Assembly (NCBI GenBank): GCA_936450465.1
Contig: OW388294.1
Location: 69,412,075 to 69,476,074 of the forward strand
DNA: 64,000 nt
Source of the DNA: Gibbula magus
Taxonomy: Eukaryota > Mollusca > Gastropoda > Trochida > Trochidae
Direction of reading: 5' to 3'
Position numbers and translations under genes: made by a program
The notes under the pieces: model-generated
Seen by the model: the letters and a program-made list of their open reading frames with translations, nothing else
Told to the model about the DNA's origin: nothing
Database searches by the model: none
Part shown: positions 34,778 through 48,830 of the stretch, piece after piece
Layout of the letters: each line of letters begins with the position of its first letter
Position numbering within the stretch: the first letter of the stretch is position 1

Positions 34778-36267
34778 ATTACTCGTATTGATATCCTGAC
34801 GTTCGTGACAAGAGTTGAGTGAGAGTTGTAATGGTGAACACAACTCACCTCTTTTATACCAGGTGGTCTATGTTTCTTGCCTAATTACTAATTACGCTTC
34901 AAAGAGGCCTCAATTGAGACTGGGCAAAGATCTTTTCAATTCCAGAGAGTGGTTATCCTATTATTCAATTGCATCAATCAAAACATCTTACTAATTACTC
35001 ATCCAGCAGCAAGTTTGTTATTTGCAATCAATTATACTTCAAAGACTTGAGCAATCAACCTGTCACAACAACCAATTGAAATTAACCCAGTCATTTATGA
35101 CTAAATCCTCCTTGGTTGAAAAGCACATACTTTTCTAAGTAATTGGTAATATTTGTCAATCGTTTTTAACTGTATGATCTGTGTATTTCACGAAATCCCT
35201 AGTTTACACATGAAACCAGTCATATTCATTATATTTCACTGATAACACACTGTCTTAACGGGTAGGACGTGAGGAAGTTGTTATCCTGAAAAAGAATTTG
35301 CTCATGTATTCTGCTTCTAAATGTGTTTTAAGGGTAAATACCTCAGAAATGCATATTTGTACAGTTGAATTGTACTGTAAAGGAATTTTCTCATGTATTC
35401 AACTTCTAAATGCCCTTTAAGGGCAAATATCTAAGAAATACATGTTTGTACATTTGATTTGTGCTGTAGAATTTGTATCAGTAAAATATGGTAACCTTTA
35501 AGGGACACCTTTTTTGGACGTCTTTGGCACTTTTGCACATGTCTTTTTAATCTTTTAATTATGAATCCTAATGACTAAATCACCAATGTATACAGACAAA
35601 ATACTCAAAATACATATATTATTTTAACATTTGAGAACCAAGTTTTAATCAGTAGTAGACCAAATTAATTGCTATCTCTTTCAATCGAGAACATATTGTA
35701 ATTGAACATTGATGCCATTTCTAACTATCTTATAAATGTATGTTGTACTTATAAGTAAACATTATGTATGTGAAGAAATTGCACATACTCTTCATTCTTT
35801 AGTTGATCAGGAAACATATATTAATACATTCTTAACATGTGAATGTGTGATCTTTTAAGGGCATTATACAAGTCGCATACATAAGAACAGGAGGATTATT
35901 TTTGGATAACAACTTTTTAAATTTGGAAATACACAACGTTTCTGAGTATATACTCAGTCCTTCAATAGGGTAGATTTGTAGGAAAATAACAAAATGAGAT
36001 ACATTTACATAGCAAACAAAACAATGGTGAGGAAAATCTTTCTGTTCCAACGTGAATGCCTATTTTGATCCATTCCCAAATTATATGAATAAAACAAAAG
36101 GCAACAATGTATTCAGCACATTTATTTTTCAAGTAATAACCACAGTAACATTTCTTATAACGTGACCAATTAGTTGTTAAATTATGTTCTTGTAGCATGA
36201 ACGCCATACATGAAACATCCCCAATAGCACAACATTCTACTACTGGTTACCAACAACATTGCCCTTG

Positions 36268-36486
36268 TCATAATGTATATTCATAGCCATGTTGGAGACA
36301 AATCTTCAGTTCGTGTGCAGATGATACGGATACTACGTCTGAGGTAACTATATCTTCCTTGGGTGTCACTGATGTCGTGGCTGGCTTCACGTCGATAAAG
36401 AAGTTAACGTTGAGATGCTCCTGAAGCCATCTTGAAACCTTTCTTGTTGAACGTTGTCCCGAAATGGTGGTGTTTGATTTTTCCAT
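36268..36486 (-). CDS. Gene B copy 11 (72 aa)
   Basis: Open, consensus protein. TATA box at 36566-36573. Confidence 0.75.
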   Translation of the reverse strand: MEKSNTTISGQRSTRKVSRWLQEHLNVNFFIDVKPATTSVTPKEDIVTSDVVSVSSAHELKICLQHGYEYTL

Positions 36487-37070
36487 CTGGAAGTCAGGGA
36501 GGTAAGAACTTTCTGGATTGAGCTCTGTTAAGAGTTGTAACTGAAATTTACTAAGGTTGGACCTTCTTATATACTAGTCTAATGGATAATGGAGAGTTGT
36601 TAAGGTAGAGAACCCTTTCTACTTTTTACATCAAAGGGAACTATCATCACCCTCATTAAATAGTGTGTTCTTTAGCATTAAGAATGTTTTGTTGTTATTT
36701 TCAGAAGTTCAAGAAACATGAAAAGCTTTCGCCTGAAATTACTTAAGCAAATATAAGGATAAAAGTGTACACTATCAAAACAAAGGAGAAGATAATTGGA
36801 ATGTGTTTCTACAATGGCCAGCTGTATCTCTTCACCCATTTCAAAGAATATGTTTAGCTCAATTATCGATGAAGTGAATTAATGTGGGTATTTGTAAAGA
36901 GAGTAATGTGGATTTTCTCATTACTTAAACTACCGTTATTTTATTCACATTCTGAAAGAATATCATAAAAACAAAACTCGCTTCTTGTATTTGACGTTTT
37001 TTTTATTATTAGAAACAACATAAAAGAGTAATAAAACACAACAATTGTAAACATAGTTGTAATGACATAT

Positions 37071-37712
37071 TCAACACATGCTACATTGAAGTCCGTCCTT
37101 AATGAATGTTCTCATCACTGAAGCCGACTCTTTTGGCATACTTTGCAGAGAAAGAGAGGACCTTGGAGTTTTCTTTATTCTAGATCTGATGGCCTTCCTC
37201 GTGATGCTACTTCTCTTAAAGTTGTTTCCTGAAGATACGTCCTCTGACAGCGATGTCAGCGAGGAGTTAAGCACAAGCTGTGCCTTTAGCTTCAGCTGAC
37301 GTCCCCTAGAATGGAATTCGGCATCTTTACGTCTAATGGAGCTGACTCTCTTGTTCATCTGTATCAGACGATTCTGCAACACCTTTGTTCGTAGAGTAGG
37401 AGCTGATTTTTGTTGTGTTGTGTTGTTAGGTTCTTGGAGTAGTTCTTGTGCTTTTATCCTGAGCATTCGGCTCTTTTCTGCAAGTTCTTCATCTTTCTTG
37501 TGAAGCGGACTGCGTCGTTTTTTTATCATAAGGAGACGGTTGTTAAGGGCCTTGGTGCGTACTGCCCTTGTGGTGTGTGCAAGATTGCTGAAAAGACGTT
37601 TCTTTTGACAGCACTGGCAGTCGGAGTTGGCCACCGCGTGATCCTCTAACCAACTGAGAACCTTTCTTTTGGGTGTAGTTAAGTCATGGCAACTGAGACT
37701 GTTAGCATTCAT
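37071..37712 (-). CDS. Gene A copy, long form with Asn120 (213 aa)
   Basis: Open, same combination as its left neighbour but with the ordinary final Cys. TATA box at 37786-37793. Confidence 0.77.
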   Translation of the reverse strand: MNANSLSCHDLTTPKRKVLSWLEDHAVANSDCQCCQKKRLFSNLAHTTRAVRTKALNNRLLMIKKRRSPLHKKDEELAEKSRMLRIKAQELLQEPNNTTQQKSAPTLRTKVLQNRLIQMNKRVSSIRRKDAEFHSRGRQLKLKAQLVLNSSLTSLSEDVSSGNNFKRSSITRKAIRSRIKKTPRSSLSLQSMPKESASVMRTFIKDGLQCSMC

Positions 37713-39202
37713 ATTACTCGTATTGATATCCTGACGTTCGTGACAAGAGTTGAGTGAGAGTTGTAATGGTGAACACAACTCACCTCTTTTATACCAGGTG
37801 GTCTATGTTTCTTGCCTAATTACTAATTACGCTTCAAAGAGGCCTCAATTGAGACTGGGCAAAGATCTTTTCAATTCCAGAGAGTGGTTATCCTATTATT
37901 CAATTGCATCAATCAAAACATCTTACTAATTACTCATCCAGCAGCAAGTTTGTTATTTGCAATCAATTATACTTCAAAGACTTGAGCAATCAACCTGTCA
38001 CAACAACCAATTGAAATTAACCCAGTCATTTATGACTAAATCCTCCTTGGTTGAAAAGCACATACTTTTCTAAGTAATTGGTAATATTTGTCAATCGTTT
38101 TTAACTGTATGATCTGTGTATTTCACGAAATCCCTAGTTTACACATGAAACCAGTCATATTCATTATATTTCACTGATAACACACTGTCTTAACGGGTAG
38201 GACGTGAGGAAGTTGTTATCCTGAAAAAGAATTTGCTCATGTATTCTGCTTCTAAATGTGTTTTAAGGGTAAATACCTCAGAAATGCATATTTGTACAGT
38301 TGAATTGTACTGTAAAGGAATTTTCTCATGTATTCAACTTCTAAATGCCCTTTAAGGGCAAATATCTAAGAAATACATGTTTGTACATTTGATTTGTGCT
38401 GTAGAATTTGTATCAGTAAAATATGGTAACCTTTAAGGGACACCTTTTTTGGACGTCTTTGGCACTTTTGCACATGTCTTTTTAATCTTTTAATTATGAA
38501 TCCTAATGACTAAATCACCAATGTATACAGACAAAATACTCAAAATACATATATTATTTTAACATTTGAGAACCAAGTTTTAATCAGTAGTAGACCAAAT
38601 TAATTGCTATCTCTTTCAATCGAGAACATATTGTAATTGAACATTGATGCCATTTCTAACTATCTTATAAATGTATGTTGTACTTATAAGTAAACATTAT
38701 GTATGTGAAGAAATTGCACATACTCTTCATTCTTTAGTTGATCAGGAAACATATATTAATACATTCTTAACATGTGAATGTGTGATCTTTTAAGGGCATT
38801 ATACAAGTCGCATACATAAGAACAGGAGGATTATTTTTGGATAACAACTTTTTAAATTTGGAAATACACAACGTTTCTGAGTATATACTCAGTCCTTCAA
38901 TAGGGTAGATTTGTAGGAAAATAACAAAATGAGATACATTTACATAGCAAACAAAACAATGGTGAGGAAAATCTTTCTGTTCCAACGTGAATGCCTATTT
39001 TGATCCATTCCCAAATTATATGAATAAAACAAAAGGCAACAATGTATTCAGCACATTTATTTTTCAAGTAATAACCACAGTAACATTTCTTATAACGTGA
39101 CCAATTAGTTGTTAAATTATGTTCTTGTAGCATGAACGCCATACATGAAACATCCCCAATAGCACAACATTCTACTACTGGTTACCAACAACATTGCCCT
39201 TG

Positions 39203-39421
39203 TCATAATGTATATTCATAGCCATGTTGGAGACAAATCTTCAGTTCGTGTGCAGATGATACGGATACTACGTCTGAGGTAACTATATCTTCCTTGGGTG
39301 TCACTGATGTCGTGGCTGGCTTCACGTCGATAAAGAAGTTAACGTTGAGATGCTCCTGAAGCCATCTTGAAACCTTTCTTGTTGAACGTTGTCCCGAAAT
39401 GGTGGTGTTTGATTTTTCCAT
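39203..39421 (-). CDS. Gene B copy 12 (72 aa)
   Basis: Open, consensus protein. TATA box at 39501-39508. Confidence 0.75.
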   Translation of the reverse strand: MEKSNTTISGQRSTRKVSRWLQEHLNVNFFIDVKPATTSVTPKEDIVTSDVVSVSSAHELKICLQHGYEYTL

Positions 39422-40008
39422 CTGGAAGTCAGGGAGGTAAGAACTTTCTGGATTGAGCTCTGTTAAGAGTTGTAACTGAAATTTACTAAGGTTGGACCTT
39501 CTTATATACTAGTCTAATGGATAATGGAGAGTTGTTAAGGTAGAGAACCCTTTCTACTTTTTACATCAAAGGGAACTATCATCACCCTCATTAAATAGTG
39601 TGTTCTTTAGCATTAAGAATGTTTTGTTGTTATTTTCAGAAGTTCAAGAAACATGAAAAGCTTTCGCCTGAAATTACTTAAGCAAATATAAGGATAAAAG
39701 TGTACACTATCAAAACAAAGGAGAAGATAATTGGAATGTGTTTCTACAATGGCCAGCTGTATCTCTTCACCCATTTCAAAGAATATGTTTAGCTCAATTA
39801 TCGATGAAGTGAATTAATGTGGGTATTTGTAAAGAGAGTAATGTGGATTTTCTCATTACTTAAACTACCGTTATTTTATTCACATTCTGAAAGAATATCA
39901 TAAAAACAAAACTCGCTTCTTGTATTTGACGTTTTTTTTATTATTATTAGAAACAACATAAAAGAGTAATAAAACACAACAATTGTAAACATAGTTGTAA
40001 TGACATAT

Positions 40009-40650
40009 TCAACACATGCTACATTGAAGTCCGTCCTTAATGAATGTTCTCATCACTGAAGCCGACTCTTTTGGCATACTTTGCAGAGAAAGAGAGGACC
40101 TTGGAGTTTTCTTTATTCTAGATCTGATGGCCTTCCTCGTGATGCTACTTCTCTTAAAGTTGTTTCCTGAAGATACGTCCTCTGACAGCGATGTCAGCGA
40201 GGAGTTAAGCACAAGCTGTGCCTTTAGCTTCAGCTGACGTCCCCTAGAATGGAATTCGGCATCTTTACGTCTAATGGAGCTGACTCTCTTGTTCATCTGT
40301 ATCAGACGATTCTGCAACACCTTTGTTCGTAGAGTAGGAGCTGATTTTTGTTGTGTTGTGTTGTTAGGTTCTTGGAGTAGTTCTTGTGCTTTTATCCTGA
40401 GCATTCGGCTCTTTTCTGCAAGTTCTTCATCTTTCTTGTGAAGCGGACTGCGTCGTTTTTTTATCATAAGGAGACGGTTGTTAAGGGCCTTGGTGCGTAC
40501 TGCCCTTGTGGTGTGTGCAAGATTGCTGAAAAGACGTTTCTTTTGACAGCACTGGCAGTCGGAGTTGGCCACCGCGTGATCCTCTAACCAACTGAGAACC
40601 TTTCTTTTGGGTGTAGTTAAGTCATGGCAACTGAGACTGTTAGCATTCAT
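40009..40650 (-). CDS. Gene A copy, long form with Asn120 (213 aa)
   Basis: Open. Third consecutive copy with long end and Asn120. Its poly(A) region has one extra ATT triplet (39936-39950), which makes this unit 2938 bp. TATA box at 40724-40731. Confidence 0.77.
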   Translation of the reverse strand: MNANSLSCHDLTTPKRKVLSWLEDHAVANSDCQCCQKKRLFSNLAHTTRAVRTKALNNRLLMIKKRRSPLHKKDEELAEKSRMLRIKAQELLQEPNNTTQQKSAPTLRTKVLQNRLIQMNKRVSSIRRKDAEFHSRGRQLKLKAQLVLNSSLTSLSEDVSSGNNFKRSSITRKAIRSRIKKTPRSSLSLQSMPKESASVMRTFIKDGLQCSMC

Positions 40651-42140
40651 ATTACTCGTATTGATATCCTGACGTTCGTGACAAGAGTTGAGTGAGAGTT
40701 GTAATGGTGAACACAACTCACCTCTTTTATACCAGGTGGTCTATGTTTCTTGCCTAATTACTAATTACGCTTCAAAGAGGCCTCAATTGAGACTGGGCAA
40801 AGATCTTTTCAATTCCAGAGAGTGGTTATCCTATTATTCAATTGCATCAATCAAAACATCTTACTAATTACTCATCCAGCAGCAAGTTTGTTATTTGCAA
40901 TCAATTATACTTCAAAGACTTGAGCAATCAACCTGTCACAACAACCAATTGAAATTAACCCAGTCATTTATGACTAAATCCTCCTTGGTTGAAAAGCACA
41001 TACTTTTCTAAGTAATTGGTAATATTTGTCAATCGTTTTTAACTGTATGATCTGTGTATTTCACGAAATCCCTAGTTTACACATGAAACCAGTCATATTC
41101 ATTATATTTCACTGATAACACACTGTCTTAACGGGTAGGACGTGAGGAAGTTGTTATCCTGAAAAAGAATTTGCTCATGTATTCTGCTTCTAAATGTGTT
41201 TTAAGGGTAAATACCTCAGAAATGCATATTTGTACAGTTGAATTGTACTGTAAAGGAATTTTCTCATGTATTCAACTTCTAAATGCCCTTTAAGGGCAAA
41301 TATCTAAGAAATACATGTTTGTACATTTGATTTGTGCTGTAGAATTTGTATCAGTAAAATATGGTAACCTTTAAGGGACACCTTTTTTGGACGTCTTTGG
41401 CACTTTTGCACATGTCTTTTTAATCTTTTAATTATGAATCCTAATGACTAAATCACCAATGTATACAGACAAAATACTCAAAATACATATATTATTTTAA
41501 CATTTGAGAACCAAGTTTTAATCAGTAGTAGACCAAATTAATTGCTATCTCTTTCAATCGAGAACATATTGTAATTGAACATTGATGCCATTTCTAACTA
41601 TCTTATAAATGTATGTTGTACTTATAAGTAAACATTATGTATGTGAAGAAATTGCACATACTCTTCATTCTTTAGTTGATCAGGAAACATATATTAATAC
41701 ATTCTTAACATGTGAATGTGTGATCTTTTAAGGGCATTATACAAGTCGCATACATAAGAACAGGAGGATTATTTTTGGATAACAACTTTTTAAATTTGGA
41801 AATACACAACGTTTCTGAGTATATACTCAGTCCTTCAATAGGGTAGATTTGTAGGAAAATAACAAAATGAGATACATTTACATAGCAAACAAAACAATGG
41901 TGAGGAAAATCTTTCTGTTCCAACGTGAATGCCTATTTTGATCCATTCCCAAATTATATGAATAAAACAAAAGGCAACAATGTATTCAGCACATTTATTT
42001 TTCAAGTAATAACCACAGTAACATTTCTTATAACGTGACCAATTAGTTGTTAAATTATGTTCTTGTAGCATGAACGCCATACATGAAACATCCCCAATAG
42101 CACAACATTCTACTACTGGTTACCAACAACATTGCCCTTG

Positions 42141-42359
42141 TCATAATGTATATTCATAGCCATGTTGGAGACAAATCTTCAGTTCGTGTGCAGATGATAC
42201 GGATACTACGTCTGAGGTAACTATATCTTCCTTGGGTGTCACTGATGTCGTGGCTGGCTTCACGTCGATAAAGAAGTTAACGTTGAGATGCTCCTGAAGC
42301 CATCTTGAAACCTTTCTTGTTGAACGTTGTCCCGAAATGGTGGTGTTTGATTTTTCCAT
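42141..42359 (-). CDS. Gene B copy 13 (72 aa)
   Basis: Open, consensus protein. TATA box at 42439-42446. Confidence 0.75.
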   Translation of the reverse strand: MEKSNTTISGQRSTRKVSRWLQEHLNVNFFIDVKPATTSVTPKEDIVTSDVVSVSSAHELKICLQHGYEYTL

Positions 42360-42943
42360 CTGGAAGTCAGGGAGGTAAGAACTTTCTGGATTGAGCTCTG
42401 TTAAGAGTTGTAACTGAAATTTACTAAGGTTGGACCTTCTTATATACTAGTCTAATGGATAATGGAGAGTTGTTAAGGTAGAGAACCCTTTCTACTTTTT
42501 ACATCAAAGGGAACTATCATCACCCTCATTAAATAGTGTGTTCTTTAGCATTAAGAATGTTTTGTTGTTATTTTCAGAAGTTCAAGAAACATGAAAAGCT
42601 TTCGCCTGAAATTACTTAAGCAAATATAAGGATAAAAGTGTACACTATCAAAACAAAGGAGAAGATAATTGGAATGTGTTTCTACAATGGCCAGCTGTAT
42701 CTCTTCACCCATTTCAAAGAATATGTTTAGCTCAATTATCGATGAAGTGAATTAATGTGGGTATTTGTAAAGAGAGTAATGTGGATTTTCTCATTACTTA
42801 AACTACCGTTATTTTATTCACATTCTGAAAGAATATCATAAAAACAAAACTCGCTTCTTGTATTTGACGTTTTTTTTATTATTAGAAACAACATAAAAGA
42901 GTAATAAAACACAACAATTGTAAACATAGTTGTAATGACATAT

Positions 42944-43585
42944 TCAACACATGCTACATTGAAGTCCGTCCTTAATGAATGTTCTCATCACTGAAGCCGA
43001 CTCTTTTGGCATACTTTGCAGAGAAAGAGAGGACCTTGGAGTTTTCTTTATTCTAGATCTGATGGCCTTCCTCGTGATGCTACTTCTCTTAAAGTTGTTT
43101 CCTGAAGATACGTCCTCTGACAGCGATGTCAGCGAGGAGTTAAGCACAAGCTGTGCCTTTAGCTTCAGCTGACGTCCCCTAGAATGGAATTCGGCATCTT
43201 TACGTCTAATGGAGCTGACTCTCTTTTTCATCTGTATCAGACGATTCTGCAACACCTTTGTTCGTAGAGTAGGAGCTGATTTTTGTTGTGTTGTGTTGTT
43301 AGGTTCTTGGAGTAGTTCTTGTGCTTTTATCCTGAGCATTCGGCTCTTTTCTGCAAGTTCTTCATCTTTCTTGTGAAGAGGACTGCGTCGTTTTTTTATC
43401 ATAAGGAGACGGTTGTTAAGGGCCTTGGTGCGTACTGCCCTTGTGGTGTGTGCAAGATTGCTGAAAAGACGTTTCTTTTGACAGCACTGGCAGTCGGAGT
43501 TGGCCACCGCGTGATCCTCTAACCAACTGAGAACCTTTCTTTTGGGTGTAGTTAAGTCATGGCAACTGAGACTGTTAGCATTCAT
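42944..43585 (-). CDS. Gene A copy, long form (213 aa)
   Basis: Open, Lys120, one private silent change at Pro69. The unit just left of its promoter start (from 43652) shares two rare variants, CTTCATAGAGG and GCTTTTAAATG, with the unit five positions earlier (from 28984). TATA box at 43659-43666. Confidence 0.77.
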   Translation of the reverse strand: MNANSLSCHDLTTPKRKVLSWLEDHAVANSDCQCCQKKRLFSNLAHTTRAVRTKALNNRLLMIKKRRSPLHKKDEELAEKSRMLRIKAQELLQEPNNTTQQKSAPTLRTKVLQNRLIQMKKRVSSIRRKDAEFHSRGRQLKLKAQLVLNSSLTSLSEDVSSGNNFKRSSITRKAIRSRIKKTPRSSLSLQSMPKESASVMRTFIKDGLQCSMC

Positions 43586-45075
43586 ATTACTCGTATTGAT
43601 ATCCTGACGTTCGTGACAAGAGTTGAGTGAGAGTTGTAATGGTGAACACAACTCACCTCTTTTATACCAGGTGGTCTATGTTTCTTGCCTAATTACTAAT
43701 TACGCTTCATAGAGGCCTCAATTGAGACTGGGCAAAGATCTTTTCAATTCCAGAGAGTGGTTATCCTATTATTCAATTGCATCAATCAAAACATCTTACT
43801 AATTACTCATCCAGCAGCAAGTTTGTTATTTGCAATCAATTATACTTCAAAGACTTGAGCAATCAACCTGTCACAACAACCAATTGAAATTAACCAAGTC
43901 ATTTATGACTAAATCCTCCTTGGTTGAAAAGCACATACTTTTCTAAGTAATTGGTAATATTTGTCAATCGTTTTTAACTGTATGATCTGTGTATTTCACG
44001 AAATCCCTAGTTTACACATGAAACCAGTCATATTCATTATATTTCACTGATAACACACTGTCTTAACGGGTAGGACGTGAGGAAGTTGTTATCCTGAAAA
44101 AGAATTTGCTCATGTATTCTGCTTTTAAATGTGTTTTAAGGGTAAATACCTCAGAAATGCATATTTGTACAGTTGAATTGTACTGTAAAGGAATTTTCTC
44201 ATGTATTCAACTTCTAAATGCCCTTAAAGGGCAAATATCTAAGAAATACATGTTTGTACATTTGATTTGTGCTGTAGAATTTGTATCAGTAAAATATGGT
44301 AACCTTTAAGGGACACCTTTTTTGGACGTCTTTGGCACTTTTGCACATGTCTTTTTAATCTTTTAATTATGAATCCTAATGACTAAATCACCAATGTATA
44401 CAGACAAAATACTCAAAATACATATATTATTTTAACATTTGAGAACCAAGTTTTAATCAGTAGTAGACCAAATTAATTGCTATCTCTTTCAATCGAGAAC
44501 ATATTGTAATTGAACATTGATGCCATTTCTAACTATCTTATAAATGTATGTTGTACTTATAAGTAAACATTATGTATGTGAAGAAATTGCACATACTCTT
44601 CATTCTTTAGTTGATCAGGAAACATATATTAATACATTCTTAACATGTGAATGTGTGATCTTTTAAGGGCATTATACAAGTCGCATACATAAGAACAGGA
44701 GGATTATTTTTGGATAACAACTTTTTAAATTTGGAAATACACAACGTTTCTGAGTATATACTCAGTCCTTCAATAGGGTAGATTTGTAGGAAAATAACAA
44801 AATGAGATACATTTACATAGCCAACAAAACAATGGTGAGGAAAATCTTTCTGTTCCAACGTGAATGCCTATTTTGATCCATTCCCAAATTATATGAATAA
44901 AACAAAAGGCAACAATGTATTCAGCACATTTATTTTTCAAGTAATAACCACAGTAACATTTCTTATAACGTGACCAATTAGTTGTTAAATTATGTTCTTG
45001 TAGCATGAACGCCATACATGAAACATCCCCAATAGCACAACATTCTACTACTGGTTACCAACAACATTGCCCTTG

Positions 45076-45294
45076 TCATAATGTATATTCATAGCCATGT
45101 TGGAGACAAATCTTCAGTTCGTGTGCAGATGATACGGATACTACGTCTGAGGTAACTATATCTTCCTTGGGTGTCACTGATGTCGTGGCTGGCTTCACGT
45201 CGATAAAGAAGTTAACGTTGAGATGCTCCTGAAGCCATCTTGAAACCTTTCTTGTTGAACGTTGTCCCGAAATGGTGGTGTTTGATTTTTCCAT
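45076..45294 (-). CDS. Gene B copy 14 (72 aa)
   Basis: Open, consensus protein. A private A-to-C change lies downstream at 44822. TATA box at 45374-45381. Confidence 0.75.
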   Translation of the reverse strand: MEKSNTTISGQRSTRKVSRWLQEHLNVNFFIDVKPATTSVTPKEDIVTSDVVSVSSAHELKICLQHGYEYTL

Positions 45295-45906
45295 CTGGAA
45301 GTCAGGGAGGTAAGAACTTTCTGGATTGAGCTCTGTTAAGAGTTGTAACTGAAATTTACTAAGGTTGGACCTTCTTATATACTAGTCTAATGGATAATGG
45401 AGAGTTGTTAAGGTAGAGAACCCTTTCTACTTTTTACATCAAAGGGAACTATCATCACCCTCATTAAATAGTGTGTTCTTTAGCATTAAGAATGTTTTGT
45501 TGTTATTTTCAGAAGTTCAAGAAACATGAAAAGCTTTCGCCTGAAATTACTTAAGCAAATATAAGGATAAAAGTGTACACTATCAAAACAAAGGAGAAGA
45601 TAATTGGAATGTGTTTCTACAATGGCCAGCTGTATCTCTTCACCCATTTCAAAGAATATGTTTAGCTCAATTTTCGATGTAGTGAATTAATGTGGGTATT
45701 TGTAAAGAGAGTAATGTGGATTTTCTCATTACTTAAACTACCGTTATTTTATTCACATTCTGAAAGAATATCATAAAAACAAAACTCGCTTCTTGTATTT
45801 GACGTTTTTTTTATTATTAGAAACAACATAAAAGAGTAATAAAACACAACAATTGTAAACATAGTTGTAATGACATATTCAACACATGCTACATTGAAGT
45901 CCGTCC

Positions 45907-46509
45907 TTAATGAATGTTCTCATCACTGAAGCCGACTCTTTTGGCATACTTTGCAGTACTTGGAGTTTTCTTTATTCTAGATCTGATGGCCTTCCTCGTG
46001 ATGCTACTTCTCTTAAAGTTGTTTCCTGAAGATACGTCCTCTGACAGCGATGTCAGCGAGGAGTTAAGCACAAGCTGTGCCTTTAGCTTCAGCTGACGTC
46101 CCCTAGAATGGAATTCGGCATCTTTACGTCTAATGGAGCTGACTCTCTTGTTCATCTGTATCAGACGATTCTGCAACACCTTTGTTCGTAGAGTAGGAGC
46201 TGATTTTTGTTGTGTTGTGTTGTTAGGTTCTTGGAGTAGTTCTTGTGCTTTTATCCTGAGCATTCGGCTCTTTTCTGCAAGTTCTTCATCTTTCTTGTGA
46301 AGCGGACTGCGTCGTTTTTTTATCATAAGGAGACGGTTGTTAAGGGCCTTGGTGCGTACTGCCCTTGTGGTGTGTGCAAGATTGCTGAAAAGACGTTTCT
46401 TTTGACAGCACTGGCAGTCGGAGTTGGCCACCGCGTGATCCTCTAACCAACTGAGAACCTTTCTTTTGGGTGTAGTTAAGTCATGGCAACTGAGACTGTT
46501 AGCATTCAT
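45907..46509 (-). CDS. Gene A copy, short form (200 aa)
   Basis: Open, Asn120. TATA box at 46583-46590. Confidence 0.77.
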   Translation of the reverse strand: MNANSLSCHDLTTPKRKVLSWLEDHAVANSDCQCCQKKRLFSNLAHTTRAVRTKALNNRLLMIKKRRSPLHKKDEELAEKSRMLRIKAQELLQEPNNTTQQKSAPTLRTKVLQNRLIQMNKRVSSIRRKDAEFHSRGRQLKLKAQLVLNSSLTSLSEDVSSGNNFKRSSITRKAIRSRIKKTPSTAKYAKRVGFSDENIH

Positions 46510-47999
46510 ATTACTCGTATTGATATCCTGACGTTCGTGACAAGAGTTGAGTGAGAGTTGTAATGGTGAACACAACTCACCTCTTTTATACCAGGTGGTC
46601 TATGTTTCTTGCCTAATTACTAATTACGCTTCAAAGAGGCCTCAATTGAGACTGGGCAAAGATCTTTTCAATTCCAGAGAGTGGTTATCCTATTATTCAA
46701 TTGCATCAATCAAAACATCTTACTAATTACTCATCCAGCAGCAAGTTTGTTATTTGCAATCAATTATACTTCAAAGACTTGAGCAATCAACCTGTCACAA
46801 CAACCAATTGAAATTAACCCAGTCATTTATGACTAAATCCTCCTTGGTTGAAAAGCACATACTTTTCTAAGTAATTGGTAATATTTGTCAATCGTTTTTA
46901 ACTGTATGATCTGTGTATTTCACGAAATCCCTAGTTTACACATGAAACCAGTCATATTCATTATATTTCACTGATAACACACTGTCTTAACGGGTAGGAC
47001 GTGAGGAAGTTGTTATCCTGAAAAAGAATTTGCTCATGTATTCTGCTTCTAAATGTGTTTTAAGGGTAAATACCTCAGAAATGCATATTTGTACAGTTGA
47101 ATTGTACTGTAAAGGAATTTTCTCATGTATTCAACTTCTAAATGCCCTTTAAGGGCAAATATCTAAGAAATACATGTTTGTACATTTGATTTGTGCTGTA
47201 GAATTTGTATCAGTAAAATATGGTAACCTTTAAGGGACACCTTTTTTGGACGTCTTTGGCACTTTTGCACATGTCTTTTTAATCTTTTAATTATGAATCC
47301 TAATGACTAAATCACCAATGTATACAGACAAAATACTCAAAATACATATATTATTTTAACATTTGAGAACCAAGTTTTAATCAGTAGTAGACCAAATTAA
47401 TTGCTATCTCTTTCAATCGAGAACATATTGTAATTGAACATTGATGCCATTTCTAACTATCTTATAAATGTATGTTGTACTTATAAGTAAACATTATGTA
47501 TGTGAAGAAATTGCACATACTCTTCATTCTTTAGTTGATCAGGAAACATATATTAATACATTCTTAACATGTGAATGTGTGATCTTTTAAGGGCATTATA
47601 CAAGTCGCATACATAAGAACAGGAGGATTATTTTTGGATAACAACTTTTTAAATTTGGAAATACACAACGTTTCTGAGTATATACTCAGTCCTTCAATAG
47701 GGTAGATTTGTAGGAAAATAACAAAATGAGATACATTTACATAGCAAACAAAACAATGGTGAGGAAAATCTTTCTGTTCCAACGTGAATGCCTATTTTGA
47801 TCCATTCCCAAATTATATGAATAAAACAAAAGGCAACAATGTATTCAGCACATTTATTTTTCAAGTAATAACCACAGTAACATTTCTTATAACGTGACCA
47901 ATTAGTTGTTAAATTATGTTCTTGTAGCATGAACGCCATACATGAAACATCCCCAATAGCACAACATTCTACTACTGGTTACCAACAACATTGCCCTTG

Positions 48000-48218
48000 T
48001 CATAATGTATATTCATAGCCATGTTGGAGACAAATCTTCAGTTCGTGTGCAGATGATACGGATACTACGTCTGAGGTAACTATATCTTCCTTGGGTGTCA
48101 CTGATGTCGTGGCTGGCTTCACGTCGATAAAGAAGTTAACGTTGAGATGCTCCTGAAGCCATCTTGAAACCTTTCTTGTTGAACGTTGTCCCGAAATGGT
48201 GGTGTTTGATTTTTCCAT
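48000..48218 (-). CDS. Gene B copy 15 (72 aa)
   Basis: Open, consensus protein. One private change lies upstream of its TATA box (GTTCAGG near 48331). TATA box at 48298-48305. Confidence 0.75.
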   Translation of the reverse strand: MEKSNTTISGQRSTRKVSRWLQEHLNVNFFIDVKPATTSVTPKEDIVTSDVVSVSSAHELKICLQHGYEYTL

Positions 48219-48830
48219 CTGGAAGTCAGGGAGGTAAGAACTTTCTGGATTGAGCTCTGTTAAGAGTTGTAACTGAAATTTACTAAGGTTGGACCTTCTT
48301 ATATACTAGTCTAATGGATAATGGAGAGTTGTTCAGGTAGAGAACCCTTTCTACTTTTTACATCAAAGGGAACTATCATCACCCTCATTAAATAGTGTGT
48401 TCTTTAGCATTAAGAATGTTTTGTTGTTATTTTCAGAAGTTCAAGAAACATGAAAAGCTTTCGCCTGAAATTACTTAAGCAAATATAAGGATAAAAGTGT
48501 ACACTATCAAAACAAAGGAGAAGATAATTGGAATGTGTTTCTACAATGGCCAGCTGTATCTCTTCACCCATTTCAAAGAATATGTTTAGCTCAATTTTCG
48601 ATGTAGTGAATTAATGTGGGTATTTGTAAAGAGAGTAATGTGGATTTTCTCATTACTTAAACTACCGTTATTTTATTCACATTCTGAAAGAATATCATAA
48701 AAACAAAACTCGCTTCTTGTATTTGACGTTTTTTTTATTATTAGAAACAACATAAAAGAGTAATAAAACACAACAATTGTAAACATAGTTGTAATGACAT
48801 ATTCAACACATGCTACATTGAAGTCCGTCC